Source of the DNA: Actinomycetes bacterium
GTDB lineage: Bacteria; Actinomycetota; Actinomycetes; Actinomycetales; Actinomycetaceae
Assembly: GCA_023387755.1 (NCBI GenBank)
Contig: JAEWHO010000095.1
Location: forward strand, 1-64,000
Direction: 5' to 3'
Length of the DNA stretch: 64,000 nucleotides
Within the stretch, counting starts at the first letter, position 1, and every line of letters starts with the position of its first letter. The translations under genes were made by a program, and so were the position numbers. Positions 45,658 through 55,043 of this stretch are shown piece by piece. Under the pieces are notes generated by a model. The model was not told the origin of the DNA. It ran no database searches and saw nothing but the letters and a program-made list of their open reading frames with translations.

Positions 45658-46920
45658 ATGGTGGATCTTCGTCGCGCCGGCGTTATGCTCATTAGCCGCA
45701 TCCACGCCCCCGAACCTGCTGCCGCCTCACTGCGATTAGCGGCAGTGGAAGCTGACCTTGCCGAGCACGGCGTCCCCGTGCGGGTGCTCACCACCACTCC
45801 GCCGCCCGGGCAGGAGATTAATGATCCCGACGGCGTGCGCGTGAGCCGGTGGCCGGCGCTGCGCGACGGCGAAGGTCAGCTGCGCGGCTATCTGCCCTAT
45901 ATGTCTTTCGATATTCCCCTGCTGCTGCGAGTGCTGGCGGCGCGGAGCCCGGGCACGTACCTGGTGGAGCCGCCGCCGACGACCGGCGCGGTCATGCGGG
46001 TGATGGCCTCGCTGTTGAAGCGGCCGTACGTCTGGTACGCAGCCGATATTTGGTCTGATGCCACCGAGATTGCGGGCGCGCCCGCGCCCGTGGTACGCGT
46101 GGTGCGCTGGCTGGAGCAGTTCGCGCTGCGCGGGGCGAGCGGCGTCGTCGCGGTATCCCCCGGGGTGGCCGAGCGGGCCCGCGAACTGGGGGCGCAGCAC
46201 GTGCGGGTGGTGCCCAACGGTATTGATACGGACCTCTTCCATCCCGGCGTCAGCGCCCCTAGCGCGGCGGAGTATGCGGCTGCGGGCGTGCGCCACCCGT
46301 ACTTTGTGTATGCCGGGACCGCCTCGGAATGGCAGGGTGCCGATATTTTCGTGACCGCGCTGCGGCGGCTATTGGACGCGGGCCAGTTCAGCGAGTCGGG
46401 CCAGTCCGGGGAGTCGGGCCAGTCCGGGCAGTCGGGCCAGCAGGCGCAGGTGGTCTTCATTGGGCAGGGCAGTGCGCTGGCGGAGATTGAGCAGCAGGCG
46501 GCGGCGTTACCCGCCCTGGCTGATGGCAGCCCGGCGGTGGTGTTCTTGGGACAGCAGCCCCCGGCGGTAGCGGCTAGCTGGCAGGCGCACGCGCAGGCCG
46601 CGCTGGTGTCGATTGTGCCCGGGCAGGGCTACGATTTCGCCTATCCCACCAAGGTGCTCTCGGCGTTGTCCTGCGGGGTTCCGGTGATCTATGCCGGGGT
46701 GGGGCCGGTGACGGCGGACTTGGCTGACTCCCGTTTGGGCCGGGCGGTTACCTATGAGGCGGCGGCGGTGGCTGACGCGATGCTCACCTATGCCACGGCG
46801 GAGCGGGATGCTGATGCGGCCCAGTACCGGCACGCCTGGATTAAGGAGCACCGCTCTACTGCCGCGGTGGGCCGGGCGGTGCATGAGATGTTGCGGGAGG
46901 CCGCGCAGCGGCAACCGTAG
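45658..46920 (+). CDS. GT4 family glycosyltransferase
   Basis: 420 residues from the ATG at 45658 with GGAAAGG eight bases upstream. GT-B fold: N-terminal domain with LISRIHAPEPAAASLRLAAV, then PNGIDTDLFHPG and the C-terminal donor site YDFAYPTKVLSALSCGVPVI with the Glu/Lys-type arrangement of GT4 enzymes. Between them (about 243-265) sits a low-complexity SGQSGESGQSGQSGQ insertion coded by 18-base repeats. It transfers a nucleotide sugar to a cell-wall or lipid acceptor; the substrate cannot be read from sequence. Confidence 0.9.
   Translation: MVDLRRAGVMLISRIHAPEPAAASLRLAAVEADLAEHGVPVRVLTTTPPPGQEINDPDGVRVSRWPALRDGEGQLRGYLPYMSFDIPLLLRVLAARSPGTYLVEPPPTTGAVMRVMASLLKRPYVWYAADIWSDATEIAGAPAPVVRVVRWLEQFALRGASGVVAVSPGVAERARELGAQHVRVVPNGIDTDLFHPGVSAPSAAEYAAAGVRHPYFVYAGTASEWQGADIFVTALRRLLDAGQFSESGQSGESGQSGQSGQQAQVVFIGQGSALAEIEQQAAALPALADGSPAVVFLGQQPPAVAASWQAHAQAALVSIVPGQGYDFAYPTKVLSALSCGVPVIYAGVGPVTADLADSRLGRAVTYEAAAVADAMLTYATAERDADAAQYRHAWIKEHRSTAAVGRAVHEMLREAAQRQP
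46393..46440 (+). repeat. 18-base minisatellite within the GT4 gene
   Basis: Two identical 18-base units (46393-46410 and 46411-46428) followed by a 12-base partial third unit with one changed base (46429-46440). They encode ESGQSG-type residues in the interdomain region. The unit is a multiple of three, so copy changes keep the frame. Confidence 0.85.
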
Positions 46921-46932
46921 GCGCGGCCGGTG

Positions 46933-48180
46933 TTAGTCGCCAGTAAAGTCCGCATCCATATCGTCTTCCCACGTTTCCGCCTTCCCCATCCCGCGCACCT
47001 GTGGGGTGAGGAGCATGACGGCGATACCGAGGAGGATAGGCACCCCCAGGAGTGATACTCCCACTGCGGCAGGCAGGTGCGTGTGGACGGCCCCGGCGGC
47101 GATGGGGGCAAGGGGGCTGACCGCCATGGAGACCAACCCCAGGCTCGCCCAGAGTCGCCCTTGGAATTCCGGCGGCACGATGACGGCCACGTAACTCATC
47201 AGCAGCGTGTTCACCACCGTATTGGCAGCCGCGACCACCACCAGCAGTCCCAGGGTGACCGCATAAGGCGTGAAGCCGGCTGCCACCACCCCGATGGCAA
47301 GCACACCATATCCCACCACCAGTACCGGCCCACCCGGCAGCTTCTCAGCAATCTTCCCGGCCACCAGCGACGCCAACAGCGCGCCAATCCCGAAGGCGGT
47401 GTACAAACTCCCCGCCGCCACCGGGGAATTTCGCTGCCCGATAAGCAACCAGAAAATAATGGCTGAACCTGAGAAATTCAGCACCGCCGCCGCAACCGCA
47501 GTTGCCACCAGCACGCGCTTACGGGCAATAATTCCGAACCCTGCAAACATCGTGCGCCAGCGCGTTTTCACCTTGGCGCCGGTATCCCCATCCGGCTCCT
47601 TCGGTGGCAATGCTGGCAGCGCAAAACTGGCGCCCACTCGCAGGAGCTGCGCCGCCGCATTGGCAAGGAACGGCACCATTGCGGAGATAGCTACGAGCGC
47701 GCCCGAAACCGGCCCAGCCACCATCCCGATTACCGAGTCGCGCCCCTGGTTCACACTCATCGCCCGCGGATACAGCTCAGTAGGAATGATGGAGCGCAGG
47801 GCCGCGTTCGTGGCCTGCCCGGTCAGGGCCCCCGCAAAAGCGAATAATCCGAATACGGTACATCCCAGGGCCACCCCGCGCAGATCAAACCATTGCAGTG
47901 CCACAATCGTGAGCGATAAGGCGCATCCGAGTATCCCACCAATGCGGATAAGCATCCGCCGATCAGTGGTATCGGCCAGTACACCCCCGGGGATTGAGCC
48001 GAGCAAGCTACCAATAGCGGCAGCGCCAGAAACGAAACCGGCGGCGACGGCGTCACCGGTTAGTGCCAACACGAATAGCGGGATGGCAACCCCTTGGATA
48101 CTCAATCCGATCTGGCTGGCAGTATCAGTAATCAGCCACGGGGTGTAGCCGGGAATTTTAAATAATCCGGAGCGCGCCAC
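46933..48180 (-). CDS. MFS transporter (EntS-like)
   Basis: A 415-residue 12-helix major facilitator protein. The motif between helices 2 and 3 reads GVLADTTDRRMLIRIGG, and helix 4 to 5 has PTELYPRAMSVNQGRDSVIG, features of the EntS/MFS_3 exporter group. Such proteins export siderophores, drugs or lipids. The C-terminus is acidic. It is convergent with the GT4 gene, 12 bases apart, and shares a divergent promoter region with the DivIVA-like gene. Confidence 0.9.
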   Translation of the reverse strand: MARSGLFKIPGYTPWLITDTASQIGLSIQGVAIPLFVLALTGDAVAAGFVSGAAAIGSLLGSIPGGVLADTTDRRMLIRIGGILGCALSLTIVALQWFDLRGVALGCTVFGLFAFAGALTGQATNAALRSIIPTELYPRAMSVNQGRDSVIGMVAGPVSGALVAISAMVPFLANAAAQLLRVGASFALPALPPKEPDGDTGAKVKTRWRTMFAGFGIIARKRVLVATAVAAAVLNFSGSAIIFWLLIGQRNSPVAAGSLYTAFGIGALLASLVAGKIAEKLPGGPVLVVGYGVLAIGVVAAGFTPYAVTLGLLVVVAAANTVVNTLLMSYVAVIVPPEFQGRLWASLGLVSMAVSPLAPIAAGAVHTHLPAAVGVSLLGVPILLGIAVMLLTPQVRGMGKAETWEDDMDADFTGD

Positions 48181-48307
48181 GCCCCCCCTCTCATAACGTT
48201 TAGGTGATTGTGGTCAGCATAACAGGCCAAGCGCGTGGGTTTGCGCAGTTCATTTCCGTTGCGCTGCCGTTCCGACGCTGTGGGCGGCGGCTATTAGACT
48301 GGGCGCT

Positions 48308-49579
48308 ATGAGCGCTTCAGCAACTCCCCCGGTGTTCCCCGTGGTGCGACGCGGCTACGACCGAGCCCCCGTTGACCACTACCTTTCTGACATCCTCGCC
48401 CAGCTCGATGAAGCCCGCCTGCAGGTCACCGAACTGGATCAGCGTTCCCTGGCTTTAGCCGGCGAATTGGCGCAAGCACATACCGAATTAGCCGAGCGTA
48501 AGAAGCCCAGCTATACCGGTTTAGGTAACCGGGTAGCGCGTCTGCTGAGCGAAGCCGAAACCCAATCGGATGAACTCGTACGCTCCGCCACGGAACAGGC
48601 CGAGGCCCGCCTGGAACGGGCGCGCACTGAGGCAACCGCCCTCCAGGAGCGCGCTGAACGTGAGGCCGCCGAGGTGCTCCACGCCGCCCGGGAGGAGGCC
48701 GCAGAAGAACTAAGCGCTGCCCGTACCGAGGCCAGTGAGGTGCGTTCCGACGCCGCTGCCCGCGCCCGCCAGGAACGCCAGCAGGCGCAGCGGGAAGCTG
48801 AATCCATTCGAACCAAGGCGAACCATGAAGCTGCGCAGGAGCGCAGCGAGGCTCGGGCGGAAGCCGAGCGGCTACGGGAGGAAACCCAGGCGGAGCTGGC
48901 GCAGCTGCGAGCCGACGCGGAAGCAGAGATCGCGCGTCTGCGCAAAGAAACCGACGCTGAACTGCGGGAACTGCGGGAGAAGGCCCAGGAGGATATTTCC
49001 GCACAGAAAACGCAGGCCCGCACAGAAATTGAGCAGCAGCGCAGTCAGTCCCGTGCGGAACATGAGGAACGTATGGCGGCACTGGCGCGGGAGTTTGACG
49101 AATCGCGCGCCCGCCTGGCGGAAGAAGAAGCCGCGGCGGAGGAGCGCGTGCGCGCCGCTCTGGACCAGGCCGAAAAAACGATGGCCGAAGCCCAGCAGAC
49201 TGCGCAAGAACGCCAAGAATCTGCCCGCGCCCACGCACACGAACTCATTGAGTCCGCCCAGGCGGAAGCGGAGCGGCTGCGGGAGGATGCCCGCCTGCGC
49301 GGAGAAGAAGACCTCGAACGGGCCCGGATTCAGATTGCCGAGCTGACCCGGCGGCAAGAGGAAGTGGCCGACTATCTCAGCGAAATTCGTGGAGTGTTAA
49401 ACGAGGCCCCGGCTGGCAGCAGCACGCAGCAAGCCGACGACGATAATTCGCTCGCACAGCCCAGCGGTGAAGCCGCAACCACCAGTGCCAGCGAAGCCGA
49501 AACCCCCGCCGAATCTGAGTCCAGCGCCGAATCTGAGTCCAGCGGTGGAACAGCAGGTAAGGCGAAGAAGAAGCGTTAA
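48308..49579 (+). CDS. DivIVA-like coiled-coil protein
   Basis: A 423-residue protein. The N-terminus (PPVFPVVRRGYDRAPVDHYL) is a DivIVA-type membrane-curvature domain (about 8-45). It is followed by about 320 residues of almost unbroken Ala/Glu/Arg coiled coil and a Ser/Glu-rich tail with a tandem ESESSAES, ending KAKKKR. Actinobacterial relatives organise cell poles or septa. A distinct polarity scaffold beside the main DivIVA is likely, which is inference. An intrinsic hairpin follows the stop. Confidence 0.86.
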   Translation: MSASATPPVFPVVRRGYDRAPVDHYLSDILAQLDEARLQVTELDQRSLALAGELAQAHTELAERKKPSYTGLGNRVARLLSEAETQSDELVRSATEQAEARLERARTEATALQERAEREAAEVLHAAREEAAEELSAARTEASEVRSDAAARARQERQQAQREAESIRTKANHEAAQERSEARAEAERLREETQAELAQLRADAEAEIARLRKETDAELRELREKAQEDISAQKTQARTEIEQQRSQSRAEHEERMAALAREFDESRARLAEEEAAAEERVRAALDQAEKTMAEAQQTAQERQESARAHAHELIESAQAEAERLREDARLRGEEDLERARIQIAELTRRQEEVADYLSEIRGVLNEAPAGSSTQQADDDNSLAQPSGEAATTSASEAETPAESESSAESESSGGTAGKAKKKR

Positions 49580-50376
49580 GCCTGTTGCGCTCGCTCCACG
49601 AGTGAGCGCAACAGCGCCGACACCGCCTCGGGCTGCTCGACCGGGCTGAGATGCCCGGCGTCGGGTACGGTCGTGACCTCACAGCCGAGTGCCTGCGCCA
49701 TCGCCTCGTGATCGGCCACCGAGGCGAGCTGGTCATTCTCCCCGCGGATCACGGCTGCGGGGATATCCAGTCCGCGCAACGCATCGAGCCGATCCGGGCG
49801 CGCCGCCATGGATTCTTGGGCCCATTCCAACCCGATAAACGGGGCCTGCCCGATCCAGCGCACCACCTGACTGTACAGTTGCGGGTTGGTCTCCTCCGCA
49901 TCCGGGGCCAGCACCTTCCCGGCCATATGGGTCAGACCAAAAGCTACGCCGCGGCGCGCGTCCGCGGCCATCTGCCGGCGGCCTTCGGCCGCCGCGTCGT
50001 CGTCGGCACTGGCCTTGGTATCGATGAGCGCAATACCGGCCAACAAATCGGGGTGCCGCTCAGCTAATGCCAGGGTGATATACCCGCCCATAGAAACGCC
50101 CGCCACGACCAGCTTCTCCAAGCCCCGCGTGCGCGCCCAGGCCGCAATATCGTCCGCGAATTCGGCAATCCCGCCGCGCGAATCACGGATCAACTCACCC
50201 AAAACCCGGGGGTTGCCGGAATCCCCAAAACCTGGCGCATCAATGGTGATAGTCCACATATCCGCCAGCACGTCACGCACCGGCGACCACATCCGATGGT
50301 CAAAGGGAAAGGCGTGCAGCAGCACCAACGGCACCTGACTACGCGGCCCGTCCTCATGTACCCCAAGATGCGTCAT
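49576..50376 (-). CDS. Alpha/beta hydrolase
   Basis: About 266 residues from the ATG at 50374-50376, preceded by GAGGAG. Alpha/beta fold: oxyanion strand VPLVLLHAFPFDHRMW, nucleophile Ser in GVSMGGYITLAL, acid in RGENDQLA and His in DAGHLSPVEQP. The substrate is unknown; relatives include esterases and ring-cleavage hydrolases. The 3' end overlaps the DivIVA-like gene by four bases on the opposite strand. Confidence 0.92.
   Translation of the reverse strand: MTHLGVHEDGPRSQVPLVLLHAFPFDHRMWSPVRDVLADMWTITIDAPGFGDSGNPRVLGELIRDSRGGIAEFADDIAAWARTRGLEKLVVAGVSMGGYITLALAERHPDLLAGIALIDTKASADDDAAAEGRRQMAADARRGVAFGLTHMAGKVLAPDAEETNPQLYSQVVRWIGQAPFIGLEWAQESMAARPDRLDALRGLDIPAAVIRGENDQLASVADHEAMAQALGCEVTTVPDAGHLSPVEQPEAVSALLRSLVERAQQA
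49582..49614. terminator. Bidirectional terminator between the DivIVA-like and hydrolase genes
   Basis: Arms CTGTTGCGCTCGCT (49582-49595) and AGTGAGCGCAACAG (49601-49614) pair over 14 bases with one G-U pair, loop CCACG. The element starts three bases after the DivIVA-like stop and also encodes the last residues of the hydrolase. Confidence 0.75.
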
Positions 50377-50410
50377 TATTCTCCTCATCAAGTATCTATT
50401 CACCGGCGGT

Positions 50411-50710
50411 TCACCATACCGGCCGCCGCCCAAACCGGGCCTTCCAACACCCGCTGTGCCAATGTCGGCGCATCTTCACCCCGCCGCCGAGCAGACTGTC
50501 TATAGGCCATGCCACCACATGCCACGCGCCTGCGGCAATCGACCCACCGCACCCGGGGCAGGTGTAAGGCTTGTCCTGTGCGCGCACGTCCTGCACATGA
50601 TACTCCTCGCCGTCCGGCCCCATCTCGGTGCGCGCAATCGACCGCAGCCGATCCCAGTTGATCTCACGCGGCGGCTGCCCGTAGGGGCGTTTGCGGGAGC
50701 GGCGTCCCAT
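50411..50710 (-). CDS. Small zinc-ribbon protein, conserved in actinobacteria
   Basis: 99 residues from the ATG at 50708-50710, with GGAGGA upstream; the start overlaps the GH1 stop (TAATG). Features are RRSRKRPYGQPPREINWDRL, CPGCGG, HVVAWPID and RRHWHSGCWKARFGRR. This is the widespread actinobacterial family often labelled ATP/GTP-binding protein, though no P-loop is present. The CxxC and HWH-x-x-C residues likely bind one zinc. Function unknown. Confidence 0.88.
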   Translation of the reverse strand: MGRRSRKRPYGQPPREINWDRLRSIARTEMGPDGEEYHVQDVRAQDKPYTCPGCGGSIAAGAWHVVAWPIDSLLGGGVKMRRHWHSGCWKARFGRRPVW

Positions 50711-52350
50711 TACCGTTTCCTCCACCAACGACGACGCCAGCGCCCCCGCTCAGCCGCGGTGGCGCGGGAAGAATCGCCATCTGTGACACCCGTATGCTCC
50801 CCGTGATCCGCTCGCGCCGCTACCTGCTTTTCACTGGCCCGCGCCTGCTCCACCTCAGCCCGGTGAGCAGCGATAACCCCACGGTAGTAGTGGGCCGAGT
50901 CTTTGGCGTAACGGCGTTGGGTTGCATAGTCGACGTAGTAGAGCCCGAACCGTTTGGCATACCCTTCCGCCCACTCGAAATTATCGAGTAGGGACCAGGC
51001 AAAATAGGCCTCTACCGGGGCACCATCGGCAACGGCCGCGCGCACCTCGGCAATATGGGCGCGCAGGTACTCCACCCGCTGCTCATCGTGGACGGCCCCG
51101 TCGGTGAGGGTGTCAGGATAGGCCGCGCCATTCTCGGTGATGGCGAGGGCGGTGCCTTCGTAGGCGGTGTCCAGGGCGGCGATAAGGTCGTAGAGGCCGC
51201 GCGGTTCCACCGCCCAGCCCATATCGGTGACGGGCCAGCCCTCATCAGGATCCTCTGAGTCTGCGGGTTCATAATCCGCCGCGTTACTGAGCTGCGCGGG
51301 CGGCAGGAATTCCACATTCTCGCAGGCAGGCCAGCAGGTGGGCACGGCGGCAGCGTCGCCGCTCGCCTCAGGCTCGCCATTCAGCACAGCTTCGCCGCTT
51401 TCCTCGGCGCGCGCCGCGGCGTCCGCCTTCTCCTCAATACGCGCCCGCACCGTCTGCACCGTGTAATAGTTAATCCCCAACACGTCCAAACGCACGCGGC
51501 ACAGCTCCAAATCGCCCGGCTGTACAAAGGACCAGTCCGTCAGCGGCCGGGTGAGCCGAATCAGCTCGGTGGGATAGGTGGCGTCCATGAGCGGGCCGAG
51601 GAAGATTTTATTCCCAACCAGACTCACCTGCTCCACCGCCGCCAGGTCGGCGGTATTTTCTTCATCAGCCGGGTCGAATACATGCAGGTTCAGGCTGATA
51701 CTGATGCGCGCGTCCTCCCCCAGCTCGGAGCGGATTGCCCGCGCTGCCAGCCCGTGCGCCAGATTCAGATGGTGAGCTGCTGCCAGCGCGGCGGCGTCGT
51801 CGGTAATCCCGGGGGCGTGCACCCCGCTGCCGTATCCTAAGAATGCGGTACACCACGGCTCATTGAGGGTGATCCAGGTATCCACGAGGTCGCCCAATTC
51901 GCGCGCCATAGCGGCGGCATAATCGGCGAAGGCCAGGGCCGTCTCGCGCACCGGCCAACCGCCGGCGTCTTGGAGTTCCTGCGGCAGATCCCAGTGATAG
52001 AGCGTCACGTAGGGGGCGATGCCGGCGGCCCGCAGTTCGGTGAGCAGTTCGCGGTAGAAGCGCACGCCGGCGGGATTCAGCTCCCCCCGCCCGGTCGGTT
52101 GCACGCGCGGCCAGGCGATTGAGAGGCGATACGCGTCTACGCCGAGCTCACGCAGGAGCGCAATATCCTCGCGCCAGCGGTGGTAGTGGTCGGTGGCGGT
52201 GTCCCCGGTATCGCCGCCCCGTACCCGGCCCGGCGTATGGCTGAAGGTATCCCAAATGCTCCGCCCGCGCCCATCCTCGCGGGCAGCGCCCTCGATCTGG
52301 TAGGCGGCGGTGGCCACGCCCCAACGGAAGCTGGCGGGGAGCGTGCTCAT
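50710..52350 (-). CDS. GH1 beta-glucosidase
   Basis: 546 residues from the ATG at 52348-52350, with a strong GGAGGTG site; the longer frame to 52497 lies in nagA. Family 1 motifs: FRWGVATAAYQIEGA near the start, acid/base Glu in TLNEPW, nucleophile Glu in ITENGAAYPD and a late VEAYFAWSLLDNFEWAEGY. A region of about 65 residues (about 285-350) rich in Ala, Glu and Asp, with two Cys, is inserted before the DMGW segment. It hydrolyses beta-glucosides in the cytoplasm. It overlaps nagA by four bases. Confidence 0.94.
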   Translation of the reverse strand: MSTLPASFRWGVATAAYQIEGAAREDGRGRSIWDTFSHTPGRVRGGDTGDTATDHYHRWREDIALLRELGVDAYRLSIAWPRVQPTGRGELNPAGVRFYRELLTELRAAGIAPYVTLYHWDLPQELQDAGGWPVRETALAFADYAAAMARELGDLVDTWITLNEPWCTAFLGYGSGVHAPGITDDAAALAAAHHLNLAHGLAARAIRSELGEDARISISLNLHVFDPADEENTADLAAVEQVSLVGNKIFLGPLMDATYPTELIRLTRPLTDWSFVQPGDLELCRVRLDVLGINYYTVQTVRARIEEKADAAARAEESGEAVLNGEPEASGDAAAVPTCWPACENVEFLPPAQLSNAADYEPADSEDPDEGWPVTDMGWAVEPRGLYDLIAALDTAYEGTALAITENGAAYPDTLTDGAVHDEQRVEYLRAHIAEVRAAVADGAPVEAYFAWSLLDNFEWAEGYAKRFGLYYVDYATQRRYAKDSAHYYRGVIAAHRAEVEQARASEKQVAARADHGEHTGVTDGDSSRATAAERGRWRRRWWRKR

Positions 52351-53528
52351 GCCACCACCTCCCCTGCCCGGTAAACCCGCTGGGCGTGCAGCTGCCCGTC
52401 GGTGGCCACCACATCGGCGCGTAGCCCGGGCGCCAGCTGGCCAATATCGGTGCGTCCCAATACCTCGGCCGGGGTGGTTGCCGCCATGCGCACACAATCC
52501 GTGAGCTCAATCCCGTGGCTTACCATCAGGCGCACCTGGTCCAGCAAATGGGAACTCCCGCCCGCCAGATTCCCCGAATCGCTCAGCCGCGCTTCCCCAT
52601 TGTGGACGGTCACATCCATCGAGCCGAGCCGGTAGCGCCCGTCAGGTTTGCCCGCAGCGGCCATCGCGTCGGTTACGAACACAATCGCCCCCGGCCCTAG
52701 TAGGCGGTAGATGCTGCGCACCAGCGCGGGGTCGAGGTGCACGCCATCGGCAATAAGTTCGACGACGACGCTTCCCCCCTGGGCGGCGGCAAGCAGTGGC
52801 GGTACGGGCCCTGGGTCGCGGTGGTGGATGGGACGCATACCGTTGAACAGGTGGGTGGCAGTGGCGCGGCGGGAGCGCGGTTTCACGGCCTGCTGCAGAC
52901 GCTCGGCAGCGTCGGCAATGGCGGCTTCCGCGCTGGCCGGATTGGAGTCGGTATGCCCGAAGCTCGGTAGTGCGCCCGCCTGGATGAGGAGGTCACTGAT
53001 TCCGCCGTCGCCGGTAATATGCTCCTTTTCTGGGGCGATTGTCATGGTGAAGGCGTGCGGCCCGGCGAGCTCTAGCAGTTCACGCATGAGCGCCGGGTCG
53101 GGGGTGATGATAAGGCTCGGGTCCTGCGCACCGCAGCGGTCACAGGAGATGAAGGGCCCCTCCCAGTGGATGCCGTCCAGCTCGCCGGTATCGCAGACGC
53201 GCGCCAGCAGGGCGGTGCGCTCCCGCAGGGTCTCCGGGGCGGCGGTGACGGTGGAAGCTACCAGTGTGGTGGTGCCGTGGCGGCGATGTTCCGCCACGGC
53301 GGTGAGGACGTCTGCTTCGCTGAGCGCATCCGGGAAGGAGGCCCCGCCTCCGCCGTGGCAGTGAATATCGACCATGCCCGGCAGGAGGTAGTCGGCATGC
53401 ACGTCCGCCCGCGCGTGTTCTGGCCCGGCCGGCCCCACGTAGGCTAGTCGCTCCCCCTCGATGACGACGGCGCCGTCGTCGATTATGCCGGTAGGGGTAA
53501 CGGTGCGGCCGTGCAGAATTGTGCTCAT
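52347..53528 (-). CDS. nagA: N-acetylglucosamine-6-phosphate deacetylase
   Basis: A 393-residue amidohydrolase. Metal site DIHCHGGGG, catalytic region ATHLFNGMRPIHHRDPG, VELIADGVHLDP and VFVTDAMAAAG (active Asp). It removes acetate from GlcNAc-6-P so that the sugar can enter glycolysis. Translational coupling with a GH1 enzyme suggests that the pair handles amino sugars or beta-glycosides released from host or wall glycans; this is inference, and no nagB is in view. Confidence 0.95.
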   Translation of the reverse strand: MSTILHGRTVTPTGIIDDGAVVIEGERLAYVGPAGPEHARADVHADYLLPGMVDIHCHGGGGASFPDALSEADVLTAVAEHRRHGTTTLVASTVTAAPETLRERTALLARVCDTGELDGIHWEGPFISCDRCGAQDPSLIITPDPALMRELLELAGPHAFTMTIAPEKEHITGDGGISDLLIQAGALPSFGHTDSNPASAEAAIADAAERLQQAVKPRSRRATATHLFNGMRPIHHRDPGPVPPLLAAAQGGSVVVELIADGVHLDPALVRSIYRLLGPGAIVFVTDAMAAAGKPDGRYRLGSMDVTVHNGEARLSDSGNLAGGSSHLLDQVRLMVSHGIELTDCVRMAATTPAEVLGRTDIGQLAPGLRADVVATDGQLHAQRVYRAGEVVA

Positions 53529-53628
53529 GAGGCCATTATCCCCTATCTGTCAAAAACGTGGCTCGGCGGAGGGTGCACGGCGCTGCATACCCTGCAGCGG
53601 TTCCTACTAGAAAAGCCGGGCCCGCCTC

Positions 53629-54324
53629 TTAGAACAGCCGACTCGTGGGGTCGTCCAGGCCGCGCATGGCGTCGTAGTCCAGGGTGAGGCAGGTGATACC
53701 GCGGTCGGTGGCGAGCACGCGCGCTTGGGGTTTGATTTCCTGGGCCGCGAAAATGCCGCGCACCGGGGCCAGGAGCGGATCGCGGTTGAGCAGTTCGAGG
53801 TAGCGGGTGAGCTGTTCGACGCCGTCGATCTCCCCGCGCCGTTTAATCTCCACCGCAACCGCGCAGCCGCTGGAATCGCGTGCCAGGATATCGACCGGCC
53901 CGATGGCGGTGGGGTATTCGCGCCGCACCAGGCGGTGGCCGGGGCCGAGTAGATCGATCTGTTCGGCCAGGAGTTGTTGCAGATGCGCCTCGACGCCGTC
54001 TTTCACCAGCCCCGGATCGACGCCGAGATCATGGTCGAGATCGTGATGGACCTGGCCGATGGAGATGACGAGCTTATCCTCGGTTTTCTTATGCTGCACG
54101 GTGATGACGTCGCTGATCCCGGCACTAGCTTCCTCTACGGTCGCGGTGCGGGTGGTGACCGTACACGGCGCGGTCATCCAGTTCAGTGGCTTATAGGAGC
54201 CGCCATCGGAGTGGACGAGCACAGACCCGTCCGCTTTGAACATAATGACGCGCGTTGCCAGCGGCAGATGCGCAGCCAGCCGGCCCGAATAATCGACAGA
54301 GCAGTCACAGACGAGAATACGCAC
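53629..54324 (-). CDS. nucS: Mismatch endonuclease NucS (EndoMS)
   Basis: 231 residues from the GTG at 54322-54324 (GTG, then [15 protein letters not shown]), close to the usual length of about 225. The C-terminal nuclease domain shows GPVDILARD and [20 protein letters not shown], the Asp and Glu-x-Lys metal site of this RecB-like fold. It ends with DDPTSRLF, like clamp-binding tails. It performs mismatch repair in actinobacteria that lack MutS/MutL. Confidence 0.95.
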   Translation of the reverse strand: MRILVCDCSVDYSGRLAAHLPLATRVIMFKADGSVLVHSDGGSYKPLNWMTAPCTVTTRTATVEEASAGISDVITVQHKKTEDKLVISIGQVHHDLDHDLGVDPGLVKDGVEAHLQQLLAEQIDLLGPGHRLVRREYPTAIGPVDILARDSSGCAVAVEIKRRGEIDGVEQLTRYLELLNRDPLLAPVRGIFAAQEIKPQARVLATDRGITCLTLDYDAMRGLDDPTSRLF

Positions 54325-54445
54325 CCTTGCAGTATAGGGGCTGGGCGGTTCCGGTACGCCTGCGGGTTCGGTACGGCGGGAGTAGGGGCGACTGCGCCTG
54401 TAGATTGTTCCCGACGACGCCGGCGCGCGGCAGACCGCGCGCGTA

Positions 54446-54475
54446 GGCCTGCTCGGGCGAATGCCCGAGCAGGCC
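54446..54475 (-). terminator. Hairpin terminator after the small lipoprotein gene
   Basis: A 13-bp stem GGCCTGCTCGGGC (54446-54458) with GCCCGAGCAGGCC (54463-54475), loop GAAT, 12 bases after the stop at 54488. No U-run. Confidence 0.75.
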
Positions 54476-54487
54476 CCTGGTGATGGT

Positions 54488-54874
54488 CTACTCGTGGTTG
54501 ACCGCGAAAATCTCGTCTTCTTGTTTGCAGGCACTATCTAGCGACTGGTAGCCCTCTGCGACTGGCCTCATCCCGCCACCGAACTCGATCTGATCGCCCT
54601 TATTGAAAGTTTTCCCCTGGTAGGTGAGCGGGAAGTCGCCATCTTTCAACGTGGCCTGCGGCGGCAGAACTGCCGCCGTTACTTGCCCTTCTGCGGACTT
54701 CACCAGCACGCAGTAGGGGTGTGCTTCTACTAGTTCCCCGGTGAGCTGCGAATCCATACCGCCAGTCAGGCGAGGTAAGGATGGGTCATAGTCGGGTTCG
54801 CTCTGGCAGGCTGCCAGGAGGAGCACCGGGAGTAGACCCGCTGCCCACAGTGGAATTCGTGATAACCGCTGCAT
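54488..54874 (-). CDS. Small lipoprotein of unknown function
   Basis: A 128-residue protein with a textbook lipoprotein signal ([12 protein letters not shown], cleavage before Cys23). The mature part is a small strand-rich domain with one more Cys pair (positions about 55 and 116). It lies between nucS and the ATP synthase operon, the place where many actinobacteria carry a DUF2550 gene, but it does not look like that protein (no N-terminal anchor plus PH-like domain that I can see). Unknown function. Confidence 0.85.
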   Translation of the reverse strand: MQRLSRIPLWAAGLLPVLLLAACQSEPDYDPSLPRLTGGMDSQLTGELVEAHPYCVLVKSAEGQVTAAVLPPQATLKDGDFPLTYQGKTFNKGDQIEFGGGMRPVAEGYQSLDSACKQEDEIFAVNHE

Positions 54875-54992
54875 GATTGCCCCCTCTTCTTTGCACCATC
54901 ACGGTTAAGGAGAACTCTACTCCCCCCTCCCCACGCGCCACCGGAAATAGCCCATAACCCGTTGAACGCGCAGATCGCGGATATATGCGCAT

Positions 54993-55034
54993 ATGCCGGG
55001 GCCGGTAGGAATTGCTTCCTACCGGCCCCGGCAT
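54993..55034 (-). terminator. Terminator of the ATP synthase operon
   Basis: A perfect 19-bp stem (54993-55011 with 55016-55034) and a four-base loop TTGC, nine bases past the atpC stop. No U-run follows, as in many actinobacterial hairpin terminators. Confidence 0.85.
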
Positions 55035-55043
55035 GCGATTGGA

